Source: Candidatus Saccharibacteria bacterium UBA3749 (GTDB lineage Bacteria > Patescibacteriota > Saccharimonadia > Saccharimonadales > Saccharimonadaceae). Taken from it: a stretch of DNA of 29,566 nt. Where the stretch lies: assembly GCA_002371235.1 (NCBI GenBank), contig DFGN01000012.1, positions 1 to 29,566 of the forward strand, written 5' to 3'. The translations under genes were made by a program, and so were the position numbers. Under the pieces are notes generated by a model. It was not told the origin of the DNA, did not search any database, and saw nothing but the letters and a program-made list of their open reading frames with translations. Below are positions 15,933-22,675 of this stretch, piece after piece (position 1 is the stretch's first letter; each line of letters starts with the position of its first letter).

Positions 15933-16298
15933 ATGGATACCAAGACAAATGAAAAGTATTACAAAATCGTGTCTGGTCCACACAGAGATGTTCTTTTCGA
16001 CGCATGCAAGTATGCGTGTGATGGCGATGTCAAGTGCCTCTCTGTGCCCTTTGTTGTCGCTATAGGACGTACGATGCCTAAGGACCATCCTGGCAGTGCG
16101 TATATTCCTATGGCAATAAAGGACATTAAACCGTTTTGTGTTGAACATAAAGACGGTTCGGGTCAGAACTTTCGCTTGCGCGGCTTCTGCATGGCAAATT
16201 TAAACAGCTATGGCAGGGTCGACGTTCCATACAAGCAGTACGAGTTCAAGGCTGATTATAACGCCAAAGACCGTACTGGCCGCATTTGTCTTATCTAG
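15933..16298 (+). CDS. Orphan small protein, 121 aa, unknown
   Basis: I recognise no family. The protein is soluble-looking with no signal peptide or membrane segment, contains six Cys (CKYAC, KCLSV, FCVEH, FCMAN, RICLI) and is basic toward its C terminus. A G-rich ribosome site lies 7-15 bases before the ATG. The unit is self-contained: own promoter, structured leader and GC-rich terminator. It sits in the accessory segment between the IS and nrdD. It shares this design, but no visible sequence similarity, with the small genes at 26025 and 26500. The reading frame is supported by its ribosome site and terminator rather than by homology. Confidence 0.7.
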   Translation: MDTKTNEKYYKIVSGPHRDVLFDACKYACDGDVKCLSVPFVVAIGRTMPKDHPGSAYIPMAIKDIKPFCVEHKDGSGQNFRLRGFCMANLNSYGRVDVPYKQYEFKADYNAKDRTGRICLI

Positions 16299-16302
16299 AC
16301 CA

Positions 16303-16339
16303 ACCCGGGCTCATGCCCGGGTACCTTTTTTTGTTTTTT
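16303..16339 (+). terminator. Intrinsic terminator after the small gene
   Basis: ACCCGGGC-TCAT-GCCCGGGT, then a long T-rich run. It isolates the small gene from the nrdD promoter. Confidence 0.9.
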
Positions 16340-16377
16340 TGATTTGTTGTAATTTTTACATTTTTAGCATAAAAGTC

Positions 16378-16406
16378 TTGAAATACTATATATGGTGGTG
16401 TATTAT
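16378..16406 (+). promoter_or_regulatory. nrdDG promoter
   Basis: TTGAAA (16378-16383), 17-bp spacer, TATTAT (16401-16406). The spacer is filled by NrdR box 1. A leader of about 105 nt follows, starting near NrdR box 2, with a GTGAC/GTCAC hairpin (about 16430-16456) of unknown role. Confidence 0.7.
16383..16398 (+). promoter_or_regulatory. NrdR box 1
   Basis: ATACTATATATGGTGG matches 13 of 16 positions of the NrdR box (ACACTATATATAGTGT-type). It lies between the -35 and -10. Confidence 0.75.
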
Positions 16407-16415
16407 ATTGATAAG

Positions 16416-16431
16416 ACACTAAATGTAGGGT
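16416..16431 (+). promoter_or_regulatory. NrdR box 2
   Basis: ACACTAAATGTAGGGT, about 13 of 16 matches, 33 bp (about three helical turns) downstream of box 1 and close to the transcription start. Tandem boxes at this spacing are the known NrdR arrangement. Confidence 0.75.
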
Positions 16432-16519
16432 GACAGAGCATTACCGTAAACGTCACTTGCAGAGAAGGTCATATACAAACATTAATTGAACTGGAATACT
16501 ATTGAAGGAGGTATATTTT

Positions 16520-18715
16520 ATGTTCAAAAGAATTGTGAAGAGGGATGGAAAAATCGTAAAATTCGATCCTGAGAAGATTACTGAAGCTATTTCTAAAGCT
16601 GGACTCGCTACAGGGGAATTTAAGTATGATAGAGCAAAAGCTTTGACCGATAAAGTTTTGAAGCGCGCCGAGGAGAAGATTACGGCTCGTACGCCTAATG
16701 TTGAGCAAATTCAGGATATTGTTGAAGAAGTCTTGATGGAATCTTCGTTTAAGCGTACTGCTCGCGAATATATTCAGTATCGTCAAGAGCGTTCACGTAG
16801 ACGTGAAGCAAAATCTGATCTAATGATGATTTATCGAACGATTTCGCATGCTGATGCAAGTGAGGATTCTGATGTGAAACGTTCGAATGCCAATGTTGAT
16901 GGTAATTCGGCTATGGGGAAAATGTTGCAATTCGGCGCTGAGGGTTCGAAGGTCTTTGCTAAGACACTTTTGCTTCGCCCTGACATTGCTGCAGCGCATG
17001 ATAATGGTGACATTCATATCCATGACCTTGATTTCTATGCAACTGGCACTTTGACATGCTGTCAGAGTGATCCCTTTGTGTTGTTTGAAAACGGTGGCTT
17101 TAACACTGGCCATGGTCATCTTCGTACGCCTAATTCTATTAGTAGCTATTGTGCCCTGGCAGCGATTTTGCTGCAGGCCAATCAGAACGAACAACACGGT
17201 GGACAATCTATTCCTAACTTTGATTATGCTATGGCTCCTGGTGTAAATAAATCCTTCCGTAAAGCCTTGAAACGTAATTTGGCAAAATATAATAAGTTTA
17301 CTGGCAAGAAGCTTGATCTTGAGGTAAAGGATACTTATGAGTTCGGTGATGACGATAAGCTTAAGAAAGCAAAGTGGCCAAAAGAAATTATCGAAGCTTC
17401 AAATGATGATGTTGAGAGAGAGACTTTGCAAGCGATGGAAGGGTTCGTGCATAATCTTAACACGATGCATTCTCGAGCTGGGGCTCAGGTACCATTTACT
17501 TCGATTAATTTTGGTACTGACATTACGCCAGCTGGTCGTCTTGTATCAAAATATCTCTTAATTGCTACGGAAAATGGCCTGGGTAAGGGTGAGACACCAA
17601 TTTTCCCGATTTCTATTTTCAAAGTCAAATCTGGTGTTAACTATGAGCCAGGTGATCCCAACTATGATTTGTTTAAAAAATCTATGGAAGTTTCAGCAAA
17701 GAGACTATTTCCAAATTTCTGTTTTATTGATGCCCCTTACAATCTAAAGTATTATAAACCAGGTGATTATCGTACTGAGATTGCGACAATGGGTTGCCGT
17801 ACTCGTGTATTTGCTTCTGTTTTCCCAGAATCTGACGGAATCGTAACCGGACGTGGCAATTTATCATTTACGACGATTAATTTGGTGCGAATTGGTATCA
17901 AGCACGGTATATGCTTAGGCGAACGTAAAGAAGCTGACTGGGATGGTTTTTATCACGAACTTGATGAAAAGATGGATCTGGTAAAGGATGAACTCCTTGA
18001 GCGATTTGAATTTCAGGCCAATCAGCATGTTAGAAATTTCCCATTCTTAATGGGTCAAGGTAACTGGTTTGGTAGTGAGAAATTGGGTCCGAATGATACT
18101 TTACGCGATGTAATTAAACATGGAACGCTATCGATTGGCTTTATCGGCCTTGCGGAAACGCTTGTGGCTATGGTTGGCAAGCATCATGGCGAAGATGAAG
18201 ATGCTAGGGATTTGGGGCTTGATATTATTTCCCATATGCGTGAGAAATGTGATGCATATTGCAAAAAATATAATCTTAATTTCTCTTTGCTTGCAACACC
18301 GGCTGAGGGAATCGCTGGCCGCTTCACCAAGATTGATCGTAAGGAATATGGTGTCATACCTGGTGTAACCGATAGAGAGTTTTACACTAACTCATTCCAT
18401 GTTCCAGTCTATTATCCGATTTCGGCTTTTGAGAAAATTGAAATTGAAGCTCCATATCACGCGCTCTGTAATGCGGGTCACATTACCTATATTGAGCTAG
18501 ATGGAGATCCATCTCAAAACATTGCTGCATTTGAGTCGGTGATTCGTAAAATGCATGATTCTGGGATTGGATATGGTTCTGTCAACCATCCAGTCGATCG
18601 TGACCCGGTATGTGGATTTTCTGGTGTAATCTCTGGCGATAGATGCCCGCATTGTGGCAGGCTTGAGGGCGATGTGCCGTTTGAAAAGGTTTGCAACTGT
18701 GCGAAGGGCGAATAA
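16520..18715 (+). CDS. nrdD: Anaerobic (class III) ribonucleoside-triphosphate reductase, large subunit
   Basis: Converts NTPs to dNTPs with a glycyl radical installed by NrdG. The 731-aa protein starts with an ATP-cone (about 1-95, VKRDGKIVKFDPEKI). The core contains the thiyl-radical Cys426 in ATMGCRTRV and the VTGRGNLSFTTINL stretch. The C terminus has HPVDRDPVCGFSG, then CPHC (709, 712) and VCNC (725, 727), possibly a zinc site, and ends there. The usual final segment with RVxGYL, which carries the radical Gly, is not seen (see findings). ATG 16520 is preferred over the in-frame TTG at 16502 because AAGGAGG (16506-16512) lies 7 bases before it. The stop overlaps the nrdG start (TAATG). 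Two NrdR boxes predict repression when dATP is plentiful. Confidence 0.93.
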   Translation: MFKRIVKRDGKIVKFDPEKITEAISKAGLATGEFKYDRAKALTDKVLKRAEEKITARTPNVEQIQDIVEEVLMESSFKRTAREYIQYRQERSRRREAKSDLMMIYRTISHADASEDSDVKRSNANVDGNSAMGKMLQFGAEGSKVFAKTLLLRPDIAAAHDNGDIHIHDLDFYATGTLTCCQSDPFVLFENGGFNTGHGHLRTPNSISSYCALAAILLQANQNEQHGGQSIPNFDYAMAPGVNKSFRKALKRNLAKYNKFTGKKLDLEVKDTYEFGDDDKLKKAKWPKEIIEASNDDVERETLQAMEGFVHNLNTMHSRAGAQVPFTSINFGTDITPAGRLVSKYLLIATENGLGKGETPIFPISIFKVKSGVNYEPGDPNYDLFKKSMEVSAKRLFPNFCFIDAPYNLKYYKPGDYRTEIATMGCRTRVFASVFPESDGIVTGRGNLSFTTINLVRIGIKHGICLGERKEADWDGFYHELDEKMDLVKDELLERFEFQANQHVRNFPFLMGQGNWFGSEKLGPNDTLRDVIKHGTLSIGFIGLAETLVAMVGKHHGEDEDARDLGLDIISHMREKCDAYCKKYNLNFSLLATPAEGIAGRFTKIDRKEYGVIPGVTDREFYTNSFHVPVYYPISAFEKIEIEAPYHALCNAGHITYIELDGDPSQNIAAFESVIRKMHDSGIGYGSVNHPVDRDPVCGFSGVISGDRCPHCGRLEGDVPFEKVCNCAKGE

Positions 18716-19266
18716 TGACCGACTGGCATAAGATATCACTAGATAAGCTTGCCAAGCAGGTCGAGGTGCCGGAGGGGATGATTCGTCTCTCCGGCCCCCT
18801 TGAACGAGATAATATCGTTAATGGTGATGGGCTAAGGGCTGTTGTTTGGACACAGGGCTGTCCTAATCATTGTCCTGGCTGTCAAAACCCTGAAACTTGG
18901 GATTATTGCTCCGGTATTTTAGTCCCGATTCAGGATATTCTCGATAAATTAGCCACATTTAAAGGCCAGACTGGTCTAACTTTCTGCGGTGGAGAACCGA
19001 TGGTTCAGGCTAAAGCCTGTAAAACTATTGCAGATTATGTCCGCAAAAACTTAGGTTGGAATGTTTGGAGCTTTTCTGGTTTTACTTATGAAGTAATTAA
19101 GGAATATGGTGGTGAACCATGGGAATTCTTGAAGTCGCTCGATGCGCTTATCGATGGTCCTTTTATCCTAAAACAAAGAGATTTAAGTCTTAGGTTCAGA
19201 GGTTCAAGTAATCAGAGGTTGTTGAGACTTGAAGTCGGTACCGGCAAAATACTTTCAATTGAATAA
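18715..19266 (+). CDS. nrdG: Anaerobic ribonucleotide reductase activating enzyme (radical SAM)
   Basis: Uses SAM and a [4Fe-4S] cluster to generate the glycyl radical on NrdD. The 183-aa protein has the radical-SAM CxxxCxxC motif (Cys49, Cys53, Cys56 in TQGCPNHCPGCQN) and the FCGGEPM SAM-binding segment. The ATG at 18715 overlaps the nrdD TAA by one base, indicating translational coupling. The length is slightly above the short E. coli-type NrdG. Confidence 0.95.
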   Translation: MTDWHKISLDKLAKQVEVPEGMIRLSGPLERDNIVNGDGLRAVVWTQGCPNHCPGCQNPETWDYCSGILVPIQDILDKLATFKGQTGLTFCGGEPMVQAKACKTIADYVRKNLGWNVWSFSGFTYEVIKEYGGEPWEFLKSLDALIDGPFILKQRDLSLRFRGSSNQRLLRLEVGTGKILSIE

Positions 19267-19276
19267 AAATGCCTTT

Positions 19277-19300
19277 TCTGTCGCCTTTTTGCGGCGATTT
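19277..19300 (+). terminator. Weak hairpin after nrdG
   Basis: TCGCC-TTTTTGC-GGCGA then TTTG, shortly after the nrdG stop. A short stem with a poor T-run. Confidence 0.4.
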
Positions 19301-19347
19301 GTTGATACATCTTTAGACTTGAACGATTCATGATTGGTTATATATAA

Positions 19348-19377
19348 AATTAACCCCTACACGCGTAGGGGTTAATT
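19348..19377. terminator. Bidirectional terminator between nrdG and the DUF916-like gene
   Basis: AATTAACCCCTAC-ACGC-GTAGGGGTTAATT, a perfect 13-bp stem between convergent genes. The tail is AT-rich rather than a pure T-run. Confidence 0.7.
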
Positions 19378-19389
19378 ACTGCATCTATA

Positions 19390-20244
19390 TTACATCGATG
19401 AGAGATCGTTATGCTTTTTGTGTTTTTTAATCTTTGAGATAACAAACCAGATTATTCCACCAATACAGGCGATAACTAAAAGTAAGAACCAGATTGGACA
19501 GATGATGACGTTTTTTTCTTCGACGGATGACTTACCGTTGAAATAAATGGTTTGTTTTACTTTTACTACGCCGAGTGATGGTAAGTTAGAGATATTTCTT
19601 GTGGCTAAGTATGTGGTTTCTGGCATCACAAGTTCACTGAATTCGTTGGTTTCGTCGGTCTTCGGGAAAATTACTTCGCCAGTAAAGAAGTTTGTAACAT
19701 CTAGAACTACTGTGGCTGATTCGTGAATATTGCCTTTGTTTTCAAGCAAGGCGGAAACCTCAATTGGTGGAACTGCTACGAAGCCTGGAATATTGTTTTC
19801 AAGAATATTGCCTTCGCGTACAGTATCACCTGAAACTTTGGCGTAGATTAGACTTGCCATTTCAAATACGTTGTTCACAGCTACGCCACTATTTTGAACA
19901 ATGTCATTATTGCTTGATACGGTAATTGCGGCATATTGACCGCCGGCGGCAGCATTAGCTGGAGTTTTGATGGTGTATGTCACCTTTTTGGATTCGTTGG
20001 GTTTGACGACTCCAGTTGGCTCATCGATTGTAATCCAATTTGTAATCTCGTTCCTGCCTGTTACGGTTTTTAGGTCAGCGGTATAATCCTGTCCAATTAC
20101 ACTATAAGGAGAAATTGACATTTTGTAATGAAAGTCTCCCTTGGCGTCAACTGGGTTTACGATTGTAATTGTACCGGTATAGGTTTCGCCGGGAGTCAGG
20201 CTGACTTGCTGGCTCATTGGCATAATAGTAAAAGTATTTTCCAT
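19390..20244 (-). CDS. DUF916-like beta-sandwich protein with C-terminal membrane anchor, no signal peptide seen
   Basis: The 284-aa protein opens with a segment typical of DUF916/WxL-type surface proteins (VSLTPGETYTGTITIVNP, 14-31), which bind partners at the cell wall in Gram-positives. It has two beta-rich regions (about 10-120 and 140-240). One transmembrane helix (about 248-270) follows, then a Lys/His-rich cytoplasmic tail. Unusually, the N terminus has no signal peptide, and an in-frame TAA lies 12 bases before the ATG, so no upstream extension is possible in this frame. TGCTAAGAT, an extended -10-like sequence, lies 9 bases before the ATG. Either the start of the gene was lost or export is non-canonical. 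Domain assignment is by pattern. Confidence 0.65.
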   Translation of the reverse strand: MENTFTIMPMSQQVSLTPGETYTGTITIVNPVDAKGDFHYKMSISPYSVIGQDYTADLKTVTGRNEITNWITIDEPTGVVKPNESKKVTYTIKTPANAAAGGQYAAITVSSNNDIVQNSGVAVNNVFEMASLIYAKVSGDTVREGNILENNIPGFVAVPPIEVSALLENKGNIHESATVVLDVTNFFTGEVIFPKTDETNEFSELVMPETTYLATRNISNLPSLGVVKVKQTIYFNGKSSVEEKNVIICPIWFLLLVIACIGGIIWFVISKIKKHKKHNDLSSM

Positions 20245-20253
20245 AATACTTTC

Positions 20254-20262
20254 ATCTTAGCA
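20254..20262 (-). promoter_or_regulatory. Possible extended -10 of the DUF916-like gene
   Basis: TGCTAAGAT on the minus strand, 9 bases before the ATG; weaker than the others in this window. Confidence 0.35.
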
Positions 20263-20298
20263 GTTTTTTTAAAAGTAGGCAAGTCTTTTATTATGGCG

Positions 20299-20304
20299 TA
20301 TAAT
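20299..20304 (+). promoter_or_regulatory. -10 of the cysteine desulfurase gene, leaderless
   Basis: TATAAT followed by six bases and the ATG at 20311. It decides the start: in-frame upstream codons back to 20128 lie before the promoter. Confidence 0.55.
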
Positions 20305-20310
20305 GATTCC

Positions 20311-21453
20311 ATGGTTTATTTAGATTATGCCGCTACTACTCCTATTTTGCCGGAAGTAATTGAGGCCATGAATTTGGCTTATCATAAAAACTATGGCAAT
20401 GCTTCTGCTTTGCATTCGCCTGGTCATCTTGCTCATAATGAGATAGAAGAATGTCGCGCTCTTCTTGCAGAGTGTATCGGTGCTGAGCCGGATGAGATAA
20501 TCTTTACTTCGGGCTCGACTGAGAGCAATAATACGGTTGTAAGGATTTTTGAGGGATGCGAAATAGAAACTTCGCCGCTAGAGCACCATTCTATTATTGA
20601 GGCGGCTCAACTATATAATGGCACCAAACGACCAATGCTATATTCGTATATGTTGGCAAATAATGAAACTGGTGATATCCTTGATTTATCTGAAATTGTC
20701 TCACGTGCCTCGAAGACTAAAATTGATGAATCCTCAGATTTATTTAAAGCCAGAGATCGCTTTGGTCGTGAGCTTGTAACTGATAAACGGGGCGCCTATG
20801 TTCATTCCGATTTGACTCAGACGCTTGGTAAAATACCTTTTAATGTGAAAGCCCTTGGCCTAGATTACGCTACTTTTAGTGCCCATAAGATTGGTGGTCC
20901 AATTGGCGTTGGAGCACTTTATGTTAGGAAGGGTGTACCATTTAAGCCATTTATGATTGGTGGCAATCAGGAGTCTGGACGCCGTGGTGGAACTTATAAT
21001 ACTGTTGGAATAATTGGTTTTCGTAAGGCGCTCGAACTTGCTGTCAGTCGTGAAAACCTTGAAAGGTTTGATAATGATGTTCGGACTTTAAGAGATACTT
21101 TAGCGAATCGTATTCTAAACGAAATACCTTTTAGTTCGCTTAATACTGATTTAGAAAAAGGTAAATCCCTCCCAAATGTATTAAATGTTTCGTTTAAGGC
21201 GGCAGAAGGTGAGTCGATTCAACTATATCTAGACGCAGAGGACATCATTGTGTCAACTGGTTCCGCTTGTGCGGCTGGCGACACGAGGCCATCACATGTT
21301 TTAATGGCAAAAACTGGCGATGCTGAGGTTGCTCATTCCTCAATTAGGTTTTCTTTTGGCCTTAATAGCACGATAGATGATGTTGAAGCCGTAATGAAGG
21401 TGCTACCGGGAATAGTTAAGCGGTTGCAGGGAATAAGTACGCTTAAGATTTAG
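20311..21453 (+). CDS. Cysteine desulfurase (NifS/IscS family)
   Basis: PLP enzyme that takes sulfur from cysteine for Fe-S clusters and tRNA thiolation. The 380-aa protein begins MVYLDYAATTP as the family does. The PLP Lys193 is in FSAHKIGGP, and the active-site Cys320 is in STGSACAAGD followed by the family's usual SHVL stretch. A charged insertion of about 25 residues (around KTKIDESSDLFKARDR, near residues 136-151) precedes the YVHSD strand and is not usual. The start is set by the TATAAT 6 bases upstream. Its 3' end overlaps the convergent IscU-type gene by 11 bp. Likely partner: that scaffold. Whether it is NifS- or IscS-type cannot be decided. Confidence 0.93.
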   Translation: MVYLDYAATTPILPEVIEAMNLAYHKNYGNASALHSPGHLAHNEIEECRALLAECIGAEPDEIIFTSGSTESNNTVVRIFEGCEIETSPLEHHSIIEAAQLYNGTKRPMLYSYMLANNETGDILDLSEIVSRASKTKIDESSDLFKARDRFGRELVTDKRGAYVHSDLTQTLGKIPFNVKALGLDYATFSAHKIGGPIGVGALYVRKGVPFKPFMIGGNQESGRRGGTYNTVGIIGFRKALELAVSRENLERFDNDVRTLRDTLANRILNEIPFSSLNTDLEKGKSLPNVLNVSFKAAEGESIQLYLDAEDIIVSTGSACAAGDTRPSHVLMAKTGDAEVAHSSIRFSFGLNSTIDDVEAVMKVLPGIVKRLQGISTLKI

Positions 21454-21847
21454 CTTGACGATAATTATTGATAGCTTCTTTTAATGCATCGTGGCCTAGG
21501 ATTGAACAATGGAATTTATGCTTGGGAAGTTTGCCTAAATAGTTATCGATATCTTCGGCGGAAATTTTAAGTGCTTCATCTAGTGTTTTTCCTTTTGCGA
21601 TTTCAGAAAGAGCGGACGTAGAAGCAATTGCAGAGGCGCAGCCGTAGGTTTTCCATCTAACGTCAGTAATGCGGTCATTTTTTACTTTGATAAACATTTT
21701 CATCTGATCACCACAAATTGGGTTGCCAACAATACCGCAGGCATCATATTTAAACTTACTCTCATCCCCCATGAGAAAATTGCGAGGATTCAAAAAATGA
21801 TCTTTAACTATGTCTGTATATATCCAATCTTGACCTTCTTTTTGCAT
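21443..21847 (-). CDS. Fe-S cluster assembly scaffold, IscU/NifU N-terminal type
   Basis: Scaffold on which [2Fe-2S] clusters are built with sulfur from the desulfurase next door. The 134-aa protein has the three conserved cysteines Cys45 (NPICGDQM, with Asp47), Cys70 (YGCASAIAS) and Cys114 (HCSILGHDAL), plus an extra Cys37. Length fits IscU; the insertion typical of SufU is not seen. TGATATAAT lies 7 bases before the ATG with no ribosome site. It overlaps the desulfurase gene tail-to-tail, and its promoter is back-to-back with that of gpsA. Confidence 0.92.
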   Translation of the reverse strand: MQKEGQDWIYTDIVKDHFLNPRNFLMGDESKFKYDACGIVGNPICGDQMKMFIKVKNDRITDVRWKTYGCASAIASTSALSEIAKGKTLDEALKISAEDIDNYLGKLPKHKFHCSILGHDALKEAINNYRQAKS

Positions 21848-21854
21848 ACTATTT

Positions 21855-21874
21855 ATTATATCATGGTGTATAAT
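21855..21874. promoter_or_regulatory. Back-to-back leaderless promoters of the scaffold gene (-) and gpsA (+)
   Basis: Minus strand TGATATAAT (21863-21855) lies 7 bases before the ATG at 21847. Plus strand TATAAT (21869-21874) lies 6 bases before the ATG at 21881. The whole intergenic region is 33 bp. Confidence 0.6.
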
Positions 21875-21880
21875 AGTGCT

Positions 21881-22672
21881 ATGAAAATTGCAATTATTGG
21901 TGCGGGGGCATTTGGTACAGCACTCGGAGGAATTCTTGCCACTAATGGCTACGATATTGATTATTATGATTCGCGTACGAAAGAAGAACGTCTACACGAT
22001 GTAGTTGGTGATTCTGATTATATCCTGCTTGCGATTCCGTCGAAGGCCGTCCCGTACGTATTACCGCATTTGCCGCATGAGATTCCTCTTATCGTCGCAA
22101 CAAAAGGTATTCTATCAGCTAAGACATTTGAGGATTTCAAAGATTATATGGTATTATCTGGCCCTGGATTTGCCGATGATATTAAGGCTCAAAAGCCGAC
22201 CTACCTTACTTTTACCGATAAGCGTTTATCGGAGTTGTTGCGGGCCGATTATTTATTCTATGACGAAACCGATGATGAAAATGGTGTGCTAATGTGCGGT
22301 TCGCTCAAAAACGTCTATGCTATTCAGGCGGGTATCCTGGGACTAGAACGTGATTCTAAGGAATGGAATACATATATTAATAATGTCTGCGCAGAAATGA
22401 AAAGCATTCTCGCGCATAACGGCGCTTCTTCGTCGACGGTAGATTTATATTGTGGAGTTGGAGATTTGAAGCTTACTTGTGGTTACCCTTCGCGTAATTA
22501 TGAATTTGGTGATAAATACCGATTAGATAATAATTATGAGCCAGAAAAAACTGTCGAGGGCTTGTCCGCAATTAAAAAGATTCTTAATCATGAAATTATC
22601 GTTCCTGATGATGTTATGATTCTTCATACCATCATGAATACTTTTGCAAATTGGTTTAAAAAGAAAGATTGA
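21881..22672 (+). CDS. gpsA: Glycerol-3-phosphate dehydrogenase [NAD(P)+], short
   Basis: Makes sn-glycerol 3-phosphate for phospholipids from dihydroxyacetone phosphate. The 263-aa protein has the dinucleotide motif IGAGAFGTALG (6-16), the substrate-site CGSLKNVYAIQAG (with the catalytic Lys) and the GDLKLTC...SRNYEFG signature. At 263 aa it is shorter than the usual 320-340, with loss mainly in the N-terminal domain and loops. The ATG at 21881 is chosen because TATAAT ends 6 bases before it. Three bases separate its stop from the helicase start, so they form an operon. Confidence 0.9.
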   Translation: MKIAIIGAGAFGTALGGILATNGYDIDYYDSRTKEERLHDVVGDSDYILLAIPSKAVPYVLPHLPHEIPLIVATKGILSAKTFEDFKDYMVLSGPGFADDIKAQKPTYLTFTDKRLSELLRADYLFYDETDDENGVLMCGSLKNVYAIQAGILGLERDSKEWNTYINNVCAEMKSILAHNGASSSTVDLYCGVGDLKLTCGYPSRNYEFGDKYRLDNNYEPEKTVEGLSAIKKILNHEIIVPDDVMILHTIMNTFANWFKKKD

Positions 22673-22675
22673 TAA

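Noticed and set aside
16407..16519. Adenosylcobalamin or other riboswitch in the nrdD leader
   Set aside because: No conserved riboswitch core is visible; the NrdR boxes explain regulation sufficiently.
18660..18760. Frameshift hiding the NrdD glycyl-radical end
   Set aside because: The other two forward frames across the junction give no GYL-type motif, and the TAATG coupling with nrdG looks native; kept only as a question in findings.
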